Part shown: in pieces, positions 1-8,512 of the stretch
Position numbering within the stretch: position 1 is the first letter of the stretch
Layout: each line of letters begins with the position of its first letter
NCBI GenBank assembly: GCA_029982615.1
Contig: JARRBK010000020.1
Coordinates: 1 to 32,408, forward strand
From: Tepidanaerobacteraceae bacterium
Lineage (GTDB): Bacteria; Bacillota; Thermosediminibacteria; Thermosediminibacterales; Tepidanaerobacteraceae
Reading direction: 5' to 3'
Length of the DNA stretch: 32,408 bases
Made by a program: the position numbers and the translations under genes
Notes under the pieces: generated by a model
Told to the model about the DNA's origin: nothing
What the model saw: the letters and a program-made list of their open reading frames with translations, nothing else
Databases searched by the model: none

Positions 1-149
1 ATACCTCGGGCCTTGTGGCCGAGGATTTTAGAATCAAAGATTCTTTTAAAACGACTGCGGCAGAAAGCCGCACAAAGTTTCAAGAGAATCAACCATTTTA
101 ATACCTCGGGCCTTGTGGCCGAGGATTTTAGAATCAAAGATTCTTTTAT
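1..149. repeat. Duplicated 48-bp hairpin-rich repeat (two copies, 100-bp period)
   Basis: Bases 1-48 recur identically at 101-148. Each copy holds two inverted repeats: CCTCG(G)GCC-TTGT-GGCCGAGG, an 8-bp stem with one bulged G, and AGAATC-AAA-GATTCT followed by TTTT. The 50-bp spacer has a third hairpin, TGCGGC-AGAAA-GCCGCA, at 56-72. The T-run after AGAATC/GATTCT resembles a weak terminator. Copy 1 starts at the window edge, so more units may lie upstream. An open frame crosses the repeats into the next gene, but nothing suggests it is translated. Confidence 0.85.
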
Positions 150-165
150 AAGGGGGATAACAGCA

Positions 166-966
166 ATGGAGGCTAAAACCGATGTGTCAAAAATAAAAGC
201 AAATGATGCGCGCAAACTCATTCGTGAAGGAAAATGGACAGGGCCTACCTGTGGATTGGCCCTGGGATATACTCAGGCAAATCTGGTCATACTCCCAAAA
301 GAGTTAGCCTATGACTTTCTGTTATTCGCGTATCGAAATCCGAAGGCTTGCCCCATTCTGGACGTCACTGATGTGGGAAGCCCCGAGCCCAAAGGCGTGG
401 CGCCGGGGGCGGATCTTCGCACCGATATACCGAAATACCGGATTTATAGAAAAGGGCATCTGGAAGGGGAAGTAAAGGATATAACAAGCTGCTGGCGGGA
501 GGATTTTGTGGCGTTTCTTTTGGGGTGCAGTTTCACATTTGAAAAGGCACTGCTGGAAAATGGCATACCGGTGAGGCATATCGAACAGGGCAGGAATGTG
601 CCCATGTATATAACTGACATTCAAACAAGACCAGCCGGAGCTTTCAGTGGGAATATGGTGGTGAGCATGAGGCCCATTCCTCAAGAGCTGGTTATAAGAG
701 CAGTTCAGGTGACATCTAGATTCCCAGCGGTCCACGGAGCCCCAGTTCATATAGGGGATCCGTCTAAGATAGGCATCCGTTCACTGGGTATGCCGGATTT
801 TGGAGATGCCGTTGAGATAAGGGATGGGGAAGTCCCCGTTTTCTGGGCTTGTGGTGTCACTCCCCAGGCGGTGGCTATGAAGTCCAGGCCCGAAATAATG
901 ATTACCCATTCACCGGGGCACATGTTTATAACCGATGTAAAGGATGAGCAGTTGAGTGTTATTTGA
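166..966 (+). CDS. DUF1445 / YcsI-type putative hydro-lyase (D-glutamate cyclase-like)
   Basis: A protein of 266 residues, a normal length for the DUF1445/YcsI family. Family features include the N-terminal stretch GKWTGPTCGLALGYTQANL, the DVTDVGSPEP segment, CGVTPQAV and the C-terminal THSPGHMFITD. The family is annotated as putative hydro-lyase or D-glutamate cyclase because the vertebrate D-glutamate cyclase carries the domain. The true activity here is unproven. The frame stays open upstream to base 13, but the ATG at 166 follows AGGGGG with 9-nt spacing and starts the conserved part, so the extra 51 residues encoded by the repeat are rejected. No signal peptide or membrane segment is seen, so it should be cytosolic. 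It stands alone ahead of a tRNA cluster. A racemase and hydantoinase/oxoprolinase gene at the far end of the window could act on related compounds, but the distance makes any link speculative. Confidence 0.85.
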   Translation: MEAKTDVSKIKANDARKLIREGKWTGPTCGLALGYTQANLVILPKELAYDFLLFAYRNPKACPILDVTDVGSPEPKGVAPGADLRTDIPKYRIYRKGHLEGEVKDITSCWREDFVAFLLGCSFTFEKALLENGIPVRHIEQGRNVPMYITDIQTRPAGAFSGNMVVSMRPIPQELVIRAVQVTSRFPAVHGAPVHIGDPSKIGIRSLGMPDFGDAVEIRDGEVPVFWACGVTPQAVAMKSRPEIMITHSPGHMFITDVKDEQLSVI

Positions 967-1007
967 ATTGGAAAAGCTATCCGACTAACAATTCAAAACG
1001 AGCACTC

Positions 1008-1036
1008 TTGACGAAACGGCAAATTTATTATACAAT
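1008..1036 (+). promoter_or_regulatory. Sigma-A promoter of the tRNA cluster
   Basis: TTGACG (1008-1013), a 17-bp spacer and TACAAT (1031-1036) lie 47 bp upstream of the first tRNA. No other promoter-like pair stands between the DUF1445 gene and the tRNAs. Confidence 0.7.
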
Positions 1037-1083
1037 ATAAAAGCGCCAGTAATATGACAGTAAAAACAGAATATACAGGACAA

Positions 1084-1160
<77 letters not shown>

Positions 1161-1175
1161 TTTACATCACAACGG

Positions 1176-1252
1176 GGCGGCGTAGCTCAGGTGGCTAGAG
1201 CATGCGGTTCATACCCGCAGTGTCCGGGGTTCAAATCCCTGCGCCGCTACCA
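1176..1252 (+). tRNA. Elongator tRNA-Met (CAT)
   Basis: 77 nt with CCA encoded. The anticodon stem-loop TGCGG-TTCATAC-CCGCA gives CAT. The body (GGCGGCGTAGCTCAG start, CGCCGCT-A-CCA end) closely resembles Bacillus elongator tRNA-Met rather than tRNA-Ile2, which also carries CAT and is the substrate of the nearby TilS. The Met call is therefore preferred. Confidence 0.9.
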
Positions 1253-1256
1253 TAAT

Positions 1257-1331
1257 GGCCCCGTGGTCAAGTGGTTAAGACATCGCCCTTTCACGGCGGT
1301 AACGTGGGTTCGAATCCCGCCGGGGTCACCA
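1257..1331 (+). tRNA. tRNA-Glu (TTC)
   Basis: 75 nt with CCA encoded. The anticodon stem-loop TCGCC-CTTTCAC-GGCGG gives TTC. The acceptor pairs GGCCCCG with CGGGGTC. A Met/Glu tRNA pair immediately before spoIIE is also found in Bacillus subtilis. Confidence 0.95.
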
Positions 1332-1342
1332 AAGAAGTCAAG

Positions 1343-1365
1343 AGTCGCACATAGCGACTTTTTTT
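1343..1365 (+). terminator. Rho-independent terminator of the tRNA cluster
   Basis: AGTCGC-ACATA-GCGACT is a perfect 6-bp stem followed directly by six or more T. Confidence 0.9.
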
Positions 1366-1580
1366 GTTTGTTTTGTTTATCAATTTTAGGAGAGGCAAAT
1401 TTTTAGGTAAATTGAGTTATAATTTGTAAGCAATTAATGCGACAAATTGCTCGGGAGAGCATTTTCAATATTTGAAAAGCCTTCGATTATCTAGAAGGAA
1501 TATATGTTTTACAGCAGTGCTGTCTCTTGCTGCAATTGAAAGGATTTTGTCACAAGATTTTATTTAATTGCCTTCCTTAA

Positions 1581-1613
1581 ATGACAAATTTTGTTTTTAA
1601 CTTGTCTTATAAT
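1581..1613 (+). promoter_or_regulatory. Putative Spo0A-dependent spoIIE promoter with 21-bp spacing
   Basis: ATGACA (1581-1586) and TATAAT (1608-1613) are 21 bp apart. The B. subtilis spoIIE promoter is known for just such an over-long spacer between sigma-A elements and needs Spo0A~P. TTTGTC-like half sites resembling 0A boxes occur at 1439-1446 (reverse, TTTGTCGC), 1546-1554 (TTTGTCACA) and overlapping the -35 (reverse, TTTGTCA). None is a full TGTCGAA match, so Spo0A control is inferred. Confidence 0.5.
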
Positions 1614-1648
1614 AAAACCTACCATTCAAAACGGGGTAGGTGAAAATC

Positions 1649-3781
1649 TTGATAAACAGAGCTCATATTCGATGGAAGGATTATAGCGGTGCAGGAGCGA
1701 AAAACGGGCCACAATGGCCGCGCTTTCTGGAATCAAAGTATTTGCTTTCGGAAGGTTTATGGTTTCACCTGACTGCATTTTTTTTTGGAATGGCCTCTAT
1801 AAACAGGTTATATCCTTTCGGCCTTTCTTATCTGGCGGCTTCAATGCTCCATGGGAAGCAGTATATTTCCGCAGGTTTTATGGCATTCTTGGGAATATTA
1901 ATTTCCATAAAAAATCCAGCGGCTTTTCGCTATCTCGGGGCAATGATTTTGTTTGCAGCTTGTTTTAATTTATTGATAAGCAGAACGAGCCACAGGGAAT
2001 TGGCAACCGGTATCATTGTTTTTGCATCGAATGCTCTGGCTGGATTGTTGTATTTGTCTTTCGTGGGGATATCCTTGTACGACCTGTTGCTGCTGGGAAT
2101 GGAGTCGATTCTTACTGGCATAGCTACGTTTATTATACCTGCCGGTCTATCTTGGTTTTTTAAGGTGCCTGTGGGAGAGGAAGAAAAAAATTTATGCTTT
2201 ACAATACTTGCAGGAGTGGGCCTATCTATAGCAGGGAATTTAGAATTTTACAAAATCAGCATAAAAAGTGTGATAAGCGTATTAGCTGTATTGGTCATGG
2301 CGATGTTGCAAGGCCCAGGAGCAGGTGCTGTTACCGGTATAATAATGGGTATCATGGGTTTTTCTTTTACTATGTCCCCCTGGTTTGTTACCATTTTGGC
2401 CTTTTCAGGCCTGTTAGCAGGCACGTTCAATAAACTGGGCAAGTTGGGAACAATTTTCGGTTTCGCACTAGGGTATTTGCTGTATAATTTTTATATAAAT
2501 TGCATGGGAGAAAGTTTGATACCATGGCAGGTGTTGGCAGCATCGTGCGTAATTATGATGACAATGCCTGCCGGGCTGTTTAAAAGAGTGGAAATCTTTT
2601 TTAACGAGACTGCAGGACAGAGTCGAAGGGACAAAACCGACATCGTAAAGGCGGCGAAAAGTAGGCTTTTAAAAACAGCTTCGCTTCTGGAAGAATTGGG
2701 AAGGGCTTTTAAAGAGCCTCTGGCCTCAAATAGTAACCCGTGGCGGGGCGGATACATGGAATATATATGCCAGGAGGTTCGGCAGGGGGTATGCTTTTCA
2801 TGCGGCCTTTACAAGATATGCTGGGAGAGGGAATTTCATAAGACTGTGAAATCCCTATGCGGACTTGTGAAATCGTGCGCAGCTGCCGGCTCCTCGAGCA
2901 TACCGAACATTTTCAGGGTCCGGTGCGGAAAGCTCGAGGATATAAGAAGAATCATAAATGAACTGAGACGCATATACGATCTCGAAAAGCATCTTTACAG
3001 TATAGCAGAATGTGGCAGAGAAAAAATATGGGAAAGTTTTCAAGAAGCATCTGACTTGGTAAGGGAACTGGTCAGAGCAATGGATGATGATTATCCGAAT
3101 TTGCCCGATGAGGAGCGAAGTGTGAATCTTGGAGTAGCTGTGGGCGTAGCCGGGGTCGCAAAGGAAGGTTTTGGAGTGTCTGGGGATGATTTCTATTTTT
3201 CAGAATTAAAAGGCGGAAAATTTATGTTGGCTTTGAGCGACGGCATGGGAGTTGGGGAAAATGCTGCGAAATGCAGCAAAAGAACCCTGGCTTTGCTGGA
3301 GCGTTTTTTGGATGCTGGTTTTGACTGCAATAAAGCCCTGAGAATTATAAACTCTGCAATTGTTGCATCATCGATTTATGATAGATTTTCCACGGTGGAT
3401 ATGGTTTTAATAGACACCATGACGGGGATTGCGGATTTTATAAAAGCCGGTTCTGCAGCGAGTTTTGTAAAGAGGGGCTCTCGAGTCGAGACAATTAAAG
3501 GTGGGAGCCTGCCGGTGGGCATCATGGATGAGGTCAACCCCAAAATAACCAGCAGAGATTTAAAATCCGGAGATGTATTGGTGATGGTCACGGACGGTGT
3601 AATTGACGCGCTTTCCGGTTCCCAAGATGGCGAGGAACAGCTTAAAAATCTGCTCGCCGATATCCGCACCGCCAATCCTCAGGAAATAGCAGAGGATGTT
3701 TTGAGGAAAGCTAGATTGGGCGGCAATGCCAGAGACGATATGACTGTCCTGGCTGCTAGGCTTTGGGGAAAAATGACATAA
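1649..3781 (+). CDS. spoIIE: Stage II sporulation protein E (PP2C-type phosphatase)
   Basis: SpoIIE is the septal phosphatase that dephosphorylates SpoIIAA and so activates sigma-F in the forespore. It also binds FtsZ at the polar septum. The N-terminal third (about residues 30-320) is a run of hydrophobic segments. A middle region carries the typical Cys cluster (CQEV...CFSCGLYKICW). The C-terminal PP2C domain (about 500-710) shows ALSDGMGVG, DMVLIDTMTG, GSLPVGI and VMVTDGVIDA with the metal-binding Asp residues. About 710 residues is somewhat short against 827 in B. subtilis. The TTG at 1649 is preferred because GGTAGGTG ends 6 nt before it; a GTG at 1640 is in frame but lies inside that site. 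Residues near the N-terminus (WPRFLESKYLL) resemble a translation of the repeat at 1-48. It lies downstream of the tRNA cluster, as in Bacillus. Confidence 0.96.
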   Translation: MINRAHIRWKDYSGAGAKNGPQWPRFLESKYLLSEGLWFHLTAFFFGMASINRLYPFGLSYLAASMLHGKQYISAGFMAFLGILISIKNPAAFRYLGAMILFAACFNLLISRTSHRELATGIIVFASNALAGLLYLSFVGISLYDLLLLGMESILTGIATFIIPAGLSWFFKVPVGEEEKNLCFTILAGVGLSIAGNLEFYKISIKSVISVLAVLVMAMLQGPGAGAVTGIIMGIMGFSFTMSPWFVTILAFSGLLAGTFNKLGKLGTIFGFALGYLLYNFYINCMGESLIPWQVLAASCVIMMTMPAGLFKRVEIFFNETAGQSRRDKTDIVKAAKSRLLKTASLLEELGRAFKEPLASNSNPWRGGYMEYICQEVRQGVCFSCGLYKICWEREFHKTVKSLCGLVKSCAAAGSSSIPNIFRVRCGKLEDIRRIINELRRIYDLEKHLYSIAECGREKIWESFQEASDLVRELVRAMDDDYPNLPDEERSVNLGVAVGVAGVAKEGFGVSGDDFYFSELKGGKFMLALSDGMGVGENAAKCSKRTLALLERFLDAGFDCNKALRIINSAIVASSIYDRFSTVDMVLIDTMTGIADFIKAGSAASFVKRGSRVETIKGGSLPVGIMDEVNPKITSRDLKSGDVLVMVTDGVIDALSGSQDGEEQLKNLLADIRTANPQEIAEDVLRKARLGGNARDDMTVLAARLWGKMT

Positions 3782-3834
3782 AATCAAAGATACGGCTTGT
3801 AATTTCAATTTTCAGCTTGGCCTGATATTTGCTT

Positions 3835-3864
3835 CCCGCTTGTTAACGGCGGGATGTTTTTTTT
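3835..3864 (+). terminator. Rho-independent terminator after spoIIE
   Basis: CCCGC (3835-3839) pairs with GCGGG (3849-3853), followed by ATG and eight T. Confidence 0.85.
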
Positions 3865-3965
3865 GCCTGCAATAGGAGGCGTTTTTTGTTGAAATTTTTC
3901 AGATAAAGTTTTATGATTATTTTATAATCGGGAATTAATCATAAAATTGAAAGTGGTAAAAGCTT

Positions 3966-5357
3966 ATGGATGTAAATCAAAAGTTTTTGGATACCATATC
4001 TAAATACAGGATGATACGAAGTGGCGATACAATAATGGCAGGAGTCTCCGGAGGGCCTGATTCGGTGTGCCTTCTTCACCTTTTGTGGAAATTTGCCCAA
4101 ACCCTCGGCATCAGGCTTGTGGCTGCCCATCTGGACCACATGTTTCGAGGGGAGGAATCCAGGGAAGATGCGCTTTTTGTGGATGAATTGTGCCGGAAGT
4201 TAAACGTTCCTCTCTTCAAAGAAGCCATAGATGTCCCCGCCTACATCCGCAGGACCGGCCTTTCCCCGGAAGATGCAGCCCGCCGGGTAAGGTACGGCTT
4301 TTTCGAAAAGGCGATGAAACAGGCAGGTGCTGATAAAGTGGCTCTCGGGCACAACCGTAACGACCATGAAGAGACGGTTTTTATGAATATAATGAGGGGC
4401 AGCGGCATAGAAGGCCTGGTGGGCATCGAACCGGTCAGGGGTGTGTACATAAGGCCCCTTTTGGAAATATCAAGGTCTGAAATTGAAGAATACTTGAAAT
4501 GCGTAAATCTTGACTATAGAATTGACAGTTCCAACCTAAAGACCGATTATTTCAGAAACAGCCTCAGGCTGGAGCTCATACCTATGATAAAGCAAAAATA
4601 TGCACCACATTTTGGACAATCCCTCCGGCGGCTGTCGGAGATTGCCAGGTGTGATGTGTCTTTTTTGGAGGAGCAGACCTTTGCGGCATGGCAGCAGGCA
4701 GTTACCTGCTGGCCGAAAGGGGTCAGAGTTGATTTAAAAAAATTCAATCCCTTGCACGATGCCATTAAGCGGCGGTTGGTGAGGAAAGCGGTGGAGTATC
4801 TGGCTGGAGATGCAAAGGATTTTGAGTTCAGGCATACGGTGATGCTGGTGGATTTTATAAAAACCGCTGCGGCGGGCAGCGTTTTGGATATGCCAAAAGG
4901 GCTGCGGGCAGAGAAGCAATATGATTGCACAATAATTTTACCGCAAAATCGTCGCCAAATCGGGGATTATTCTTATGAAATTCCTGTTCCCGGGAGGGTG
5001 AAAATCGAAGAAGCGGGGGCTGTCATATGGGCTGATGTAAAACCAAGCAGTGAGGCGGAGATAATAAGAACGAATCCCTTGATAGCCCATCTAGATTATG
5101 ATAAAATAAAAGGAAATTTGACTGTGAGAAACCGTCGAGCCGGAGACAGATTTATTCCTTTGGGCGGGCACTTGAAAAAGCTGCAGGATTTTTTTACAGA
5201 TGAGAAAATTCCCAGAAGCGAGAGAGATAGGGTGCCTGTGGTGACAGCCGGCGAAGATATAATCTGGGTTGCGGGTATGAGGATCGACGACAGGTTTAAA
5301 ATTACCCGGGGAACCCGGAGGGTTTTGATTTTAAAAATGGAGAGGATGGAGGATTAA
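3966..5357 (+). CDS. tilS: tRNA(Ile)-lysidine synthase
   Basis: TilS adds lysine to C34 of tRNA-Ile(CAU), changing its reading from AUG to AUA and its charging from Met to Ile. The PP-loop motif SGGPDS is at residues 28-33. It is followed by AAHLDHMFRGEES and LGHNRNDHEETVFMNIMRGSG, typical of the N-terminal N-type ATP pyrophosphatase domain. The C-terminal part with NRRAGDRFIPLGG and LQDFFTDEKIPRSERDRVPVV is the TilS C-terminal domain. 463 residues is normal for the family. AUA codons are frequent in this window, consistent with need for the enzyme. The ATG at 3966 has only a weak purine-rich site (AAAGTGG). The next gene, hpt, starts directly after the stop codon, as in the conserved tilS-hpt-ftsH order. 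Confidence 0.96.
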   Translation: MDVNQKFLDTISKYRMIRSGDTIMAGVSGGPDSVCLLHLLWKFAQTLGIRLVAAHLDHMFRGEESREDALFVDELCRKLNVPLFKEAIDVPAYIRRTGLSPEDAARRVRYGFFEKAMKQAGADKVALGHNRNDHEETVFMNIMRGSGIEGLVGIEPVRGVYIRPLLEISRSEIEEYLKCVNLDYRIDSSNLKTDYFRNSLRLELIPMIKQKYAPHFGQSLRRLSEIARCDVSFLEEQTFAAWQQAVTCWPKGVRVDLKKFNPLHDAIKRRLVRKAVEYLAGDAKDFEFRHTVMLVDFIKTAAAGSVLDMPKGLRAEKQYDCTIILPQNRRQIGDYSYEIPVPGRVKIEEAGAVIWADVKPSSEAEIIRTNPLIAHLDYDKIKGNLTVRNRRAGDRFIPLGGHLKKLQDFFTDEKIPRSERDRVPVVTAGEDIIWVAGMRIDDRFKITRGTRRVLILKMERMED

Positions 5358-5909
5358 TTGTGGAATGATATTGAAAAAATTTTGATATCGGAAGACCAGA
5401 TAAAAAGACGATTAAAAGAAATGGGGGAGAAAATTACTGCTGATTATAAAGGTAAAGAAAACTTTCTTCTGGTAGGGGTGCTCAAGGGAGCCGTTATATT
5501 CATGTCGGATCTCATACGGCATATAGAGCTGCCCCTGCAGGTGGATTTTATGGCGGTATCCAGCTACGGCGCTTCTACAGAATCTTCCGGTGTGGTTAGA
5601 ATATTGAAGGATTTGGAGGAGAATGTGGAAGACAAAAACCTCCTTATAGTGGAAGATATTATCGATTCGGGCTTGACGCTGAGCTACATGTACAGCATAT
5701 TAAAGTCCCGACAACCTGCCAGTATTAAGATTTGCACGCTGCTGGACAAACCCAGCCGCCGAAAGGTTGATATAAAGGTGGATTACCTGGGGTTTGAAAT
5801 TCCAGATTATTTCGTGGTGGGGTACGGCCTGGATTACAATGAGAAGTACAGAAACCTGCCGTATATTTGTGTTTTAAAGCCAGAAGTCTATCAGCGCAAA
5901 ACAACTTAA
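5358..5909 (+). CDS. hpt: Hypoxanthine-guanine phosphoribosyltransferase
   Basis: Converts hypoxanthine or guanine plus PRPP to IMP or GMP in purine salvage. The PRPP-binding motif [14 protein letters not shown] is at about residues 95-108, and the flexible-loop region [10 protein letters not shown] precedes it. 183 residues matches the family. The start is TTG, adjoining the tilS TAA without a gap. GGAGG at 5348-5352, inside the end of tilS, lies 5 nt before it, so the two genes are probably translationally coupled. The tilS-hpt-ftsH order is conserved in Firmicutes. Confidence 0.96.
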   Translation: MWNDIEKILISEDQIKRRLKEMGEKITADYKGKENFLLVGVLKGAVIFMSDLIRHIELPLQVDFMAVSSYGASTESSGVVRILKDLEENVEDKNLLIVEDIIDSGLTLSYMYSILKSRQPASIKICTLLDKPSRRKVDIKVDYLGFEIPDYFVVGYGLDYNEKYRNLPYICVLKPEVYQRKTT

Positions 5910-5938
5910 ACCAGGCGTGTAAAAGGCCATCTTAAAAA

Positions 5939-5967
5939 TTGTAAAAAGAATATTTATGTGTTAAAAT
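5939..5967 (+). promoter_or_regulatory. Putative sigma-A promoter of ftsH
   Basis: TTGTAA (5939-5944), a 17-bp spacer and TAAAAT (5962-5967) lie about 40 bp upstream of the ftsH start. The longer GTG-initiated version of ftsH would begin inside this promoter, which supports the shorter start. Confidence 0.6.
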
Positions 5968-6005
5968 ATCGTGGGAATATACAATCCCGGAAGGGAGGAA
6001 AATTT

Positions 6006-7805
6006 TTGAATAATTTTTTTAGAAGCATTAGCTTTTATCTGCTGATTTTCATCCTTATACTTTCCGTAGTACAATGGTATTCCAGCCAGGACGTCACCCA
6101 AGTTCGAATAAACTACACGGAACTCATACAGATGATAGATAAGAACCAAGTCAAGAGTATAAAAATGGTTGACAATAACATAAGCGGGACCTTAAAAGAC
6201 GGGCGCAGCTTTGTAAGTTATGTGCCGGATGCCACCATCTTTGTAGAAAGTATTCAGGACAAGGTGAGGAAAGGAGATTTGACCCTTGATGCAGAACCGA
6301 AGCCTCAGACCCCCTGGTGGTCATCCATTCTGCCTTCGGTTTTTATGGTACTGCTTTTTATAGGCGCATGGTATTTTTTTATGCAGCAGAGTCAGGGCGG
6401 CGGAAGCCGGGTCATGTCTTTCGGCCGAAGCAGGGCGAAGCTCCACACCGACGACAAGAGGCGCGTGACTTTCAAAGATGTAGCCGGTGTGGATGAAGCC
6501 AAAGAGGAACTGGAGGAAGTGGTGGAATTTCTGAAGCACCCAAAAAAATTCATAGAAATTGGCGCCAGAATACCCAAAGGGGTTCTGCTGATAGGCCCAC
6601 CTGGTACGGGGAAAACCCTGCTGGCCAGAGCTGTGGCGGGAGAAGCCGGTGTTCCGTTCTTCAGCATAAGCGGCTCGGACTTTGTGGAGATGTTTGTGGG
6701 CGTTGGTGCAGCCAGGGTAAGAGACCTTTTCGAGCAGGCGAAAAAGAACGCGCCGTGCATAGTGTTTATCGATGAGATTGACGCCGTGGGCAGGCAGAGA
6801 GGTGCGGGCCTCGGCGGCGGCCACGATGAAAGAGAGCAGACGCTGAATCAGCTGCTAGTGGAAATGGACGGCTTTGGAGTAAATGAAGGTATTATTATTC
6901 TCGCAGCCACCAACCGGCCTGACATACTGGACCCGGCGCTATTGCGCCCGGGTAGGTTTGACCGGCAAGTGGTGGTGGACCGGCCTGATGTGAAAGGCAG
7001 GGAAGAAATCCTCAAGGTACATGCCAGAAACAAGCCTCTGAGTGAAAACGTCGATTTGTCAGTCCTGGCCAGGAGGACTCCAGGCTTTACTGGAGCAGAT
7101 CTTGAAAACCTTATGAATGAGGCGGCTCTGCTTTCAGCCCGCCGCAACAAGAAGAAAATAGATATGCCCGAATTGGAGGAAGCCATCACCCGCGTTATAG
7201 CCGGCCCTGAGAAAAAGAGCCGCATAATGACGGAACGGGAGCGCAGGCTTGTAGCTTACCATGAAGCAGGTCATGCAGTGGTGGCGCAGCTTCTTCCCCA
7301 TGTGGACCCTGTGCACGAGGTTTCCATAGTGCCGCGAGGAAGGGCAGGAGGCTATACCATGATTCTCCCTAAAGAAGACCGCTTCTTCATGGGCAAAAGT
7401 GAACTCATGGAGCAGGTAACCCATCTGTTGGGGGGAAGAGCTTCTGAGGAACTGGTATTAAACGAGGTGAGCACTGGTGCCCAGAACGACCTGGAAAGGG
7501 CCACGGAGATTGCCCGCAGGATGGTTATGGAATACGGAATGAGCGAAAACATAGGTCCTATGACCTTGGGCCACAAGCAGGAGGAGGTATTCCTGGGAAG
7601 GGACCTTACAAGGGGAAGGAATTACAGCGAAGAAGTGGCTGCCTCCATCGACAAAGAAGTAAGAAAGATCATAGATGCATGCTATAACAAGGCAAAGAGC
7701 CTGCTTTCCGAAAACGTAAATAAACTTCATAAAGTCGCCCAGGCTCTCCTTGAGCGCGAAAAGCTGGACGAACAAGAGTTTCTCGAGGTATTTGCCAGCG
7801 CATAA
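6006..7805 (+). CDS. ftsH: ATP-dependent zinc metalloprotease FtsH
   Basis: A membrane-anchored AAA+ protease that degrades membrane proteins and short-lived regulators and is needed for sporulation in Bacillus. Membrane helices lie at about residues 7-25 and 108-127, around an extracytoplasmic domain. The AAA domain has Walker A GPPGTGKT (197-204), Walker [10 protein letters not shown] (252-260) and the second region of homology [22 protein letters not shown]. The zinc site HEAGH is at 419-423, with the downstream Asp in [11 protein letters not shown]. 599 residues is a usual length. A GTG at 5958 is also in frame, but TTG at 6006 follows GGGAGG (5994-5999) and yields the normal FtsH N-terminus. 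Confidence 0.97.
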   Translation: MNNFFRSISFYLLIFILILSVVQWYSSQDVTQVRINYTELIQMIDKNQVKSIKMVDNNISGTLKDGRSFVSYVPDATIFVESIQDKVRKGDLTLDAEPKPQTPWWSSILPSVFMVLLFIGAWYFFMQQSQGGGSRVMSFGRSRAKLHTDDKRRVTFKDVAGVDEAKEELEEVVEFLKHPKKFIEIGARIPKGVLLIGPPGTGKTLLARAVAGEAGVPFFSISGSDFVEMFVGVGAARVRDLFEQAKKNAPCIVFIDEIDAVGRQRGAGLGGGHDEREQTLNQLLVEMDGFGVNEGIIILAATNRPDILDPALLRPGRFDRQVVVDRPDVKGREEILKVHARNKPLSENVDLSVLARRTPGFTGADLENLMNEAALLSARRNKKKIDMPELEEAITRVIAGPEKKSRIMTERERRLVAYHEAGHAVVAQLLPHVDPVHEVSIVPRGRAGGYTMILPKEDRFFMGKSELMEQVTHLLGGRASEELVLNEVSTGAQNDLERATEIARRMVMEYGMSENIGPMTLGHKQEEVFLGRDLTRGRNYSEEVAASIDKEVRKIIDACYNKAKSLLSENVNKLHKVAQALLEREKLDEQEFLEVFASA

Positions 7806-7917
7806 TGGGATGTGTGAGGCGGGAGGTTTGAAGCGTGATTTAGTTTCCGACCTCTGACATCCGTATATTACTTGGCTGCATAAGTTGTTAGCAGGGAAAA
7901 CCACTTTGTCATCCAAA

Positions 7918-7946
7918 AAGCTGCTGAAATCATCGGCAGCTTTTTT
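7918..7946 (+). terminator. Rho-independent terminator downstream of ftsH
   Basis: AAGCTGCTG (7918-7926) pairs with CGGCAGCTT (7934-7942) with one G-U, a 7-nt loop and a T-run. It ends the tilS-hpt-ftsH group. The 110 bp between the ftsH stop and this hairpin shows nothing else recognisable. Confidence 0.88.
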
Positions 7947-8011
7947 GTGTGCCGAAAACATCGAAGAATATGAAATAGCATTATGAGAAAACATAATATA
8001 GGGTGATATTT

Positions 8012-8458
8012 TTGCCTGTTACAAAAGATATTTTTTTTATTCTTATAGCATTTGCGGCGGGAATGGCTATGGCGGTGCAGGGCTCCATGAATTCCGCAGT
8101 AAGCCGTGCCATAGGGCTTTCGCAGGCTACTTTTGTGGTACATTTTTCTGCTACCATCATAATGGTTATTATTTTGATTTTTGGCATAAGCCGGGGAGAC
8201 TGGGGCAACTATTCCCTCATTCCATGGTATTACTACCTTGGCGGCCTGATTGGAGTGGTTATAACTTATACAGTCGTAATCAGCATCCCCAAACTAGGAG
8301 TTGCAGTGGCCACCACCGCCATTATTGTGGGTCAGGTGCTGACGGCGTGTATGGTGGATCATTTTGGCTTTTTTGGACTGGAGAGAGTGCCTTTTACATG
8401 GCTGAAGTTTCTGGGACTTATATTTCTCTCCATCGGGGCAAAGATGCTGCTGAATTAG
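8012..8458 (+). CDS. DMT-superfamily (YdcZ/DUF606) membrane protein
   Basis: A small integral membrane protein of 148 residues with about five hydrophobic helices. It matches the DUF606/YdcZ half-size drug/metabolite transporter family: it begins with a helix containing GMAMAVQGSMNSAVSRAIG, has a central WYYYLGGLIGV, and a late IPKLGVAVATTAIIVGQ segment. Family members often work as homo- or heterodimers; the substrate is unknown. The start is taken as TTG 8012 because GGGTGAT (8001-8007) lies just upstream; a GTG at 8003 falls within that site. It sits alone between ftsH and the radical SAM operon and is not part of the Bacillus order, so it is probably a lineage-specific insertion. Confidence 0.85.
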   Translation: MPVTKDIFFILIAFAAGMAMAVQGSMNSAVSRAIGLSQATFVVHFSATIIMVIILIFGISRGDWGNYSLIPWYYYLGGLIGVVITYTVVISIPKLGVAVATTAIIVGQVLTACMVDHFGFFGLERVPFTWLKFLGLIFLSIGAKMLLN

Positions 8459-8473
8459 AGGTGAATGGCAAAT

Positions 8474-8501
8474 TTGACAAAAATGGTACATGTGGTATAA
8501 T
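8474..8501 (+). promoter_or_regulatory. Sigma-A promoter of the radical SAM-arsR operon
   Basis: TTGACA (8474-8479), a 16-bp spacer and TATAAT (8496-8501): both hexamers match consensus. The likely start is near 8508, right before the palindrome at 8513. Confidence 0.85.
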
Positions 8502-8512
8502 ATAATAAACAA

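Noticed and set aside
1-149. CRISPR array
   Set aside because: Only two repeats with one 52-bp spacer, the repeats are too long, and each has two internal hairpins. No cas gene is present.
13-165. N-terminal extension of the DUF1445 gene through the repeats
   Set aside because: The frame is open but made of repeated hairpin DNA read in two different frames. The ATG at 166 has a ribosome site and begins the conserved domain.
1176-1252. tRNA-Ile2 (CAT) as substrate of TilS
   Set aside because: The acceptor stem and body match elongator tRNA-Met rather than tRNA-Ile2.
1191-1406. 71-residue open frame over the tRNAs
   Set aside because: It is a shadow of tRNA-Met, tRNA-Glu and the terminator.
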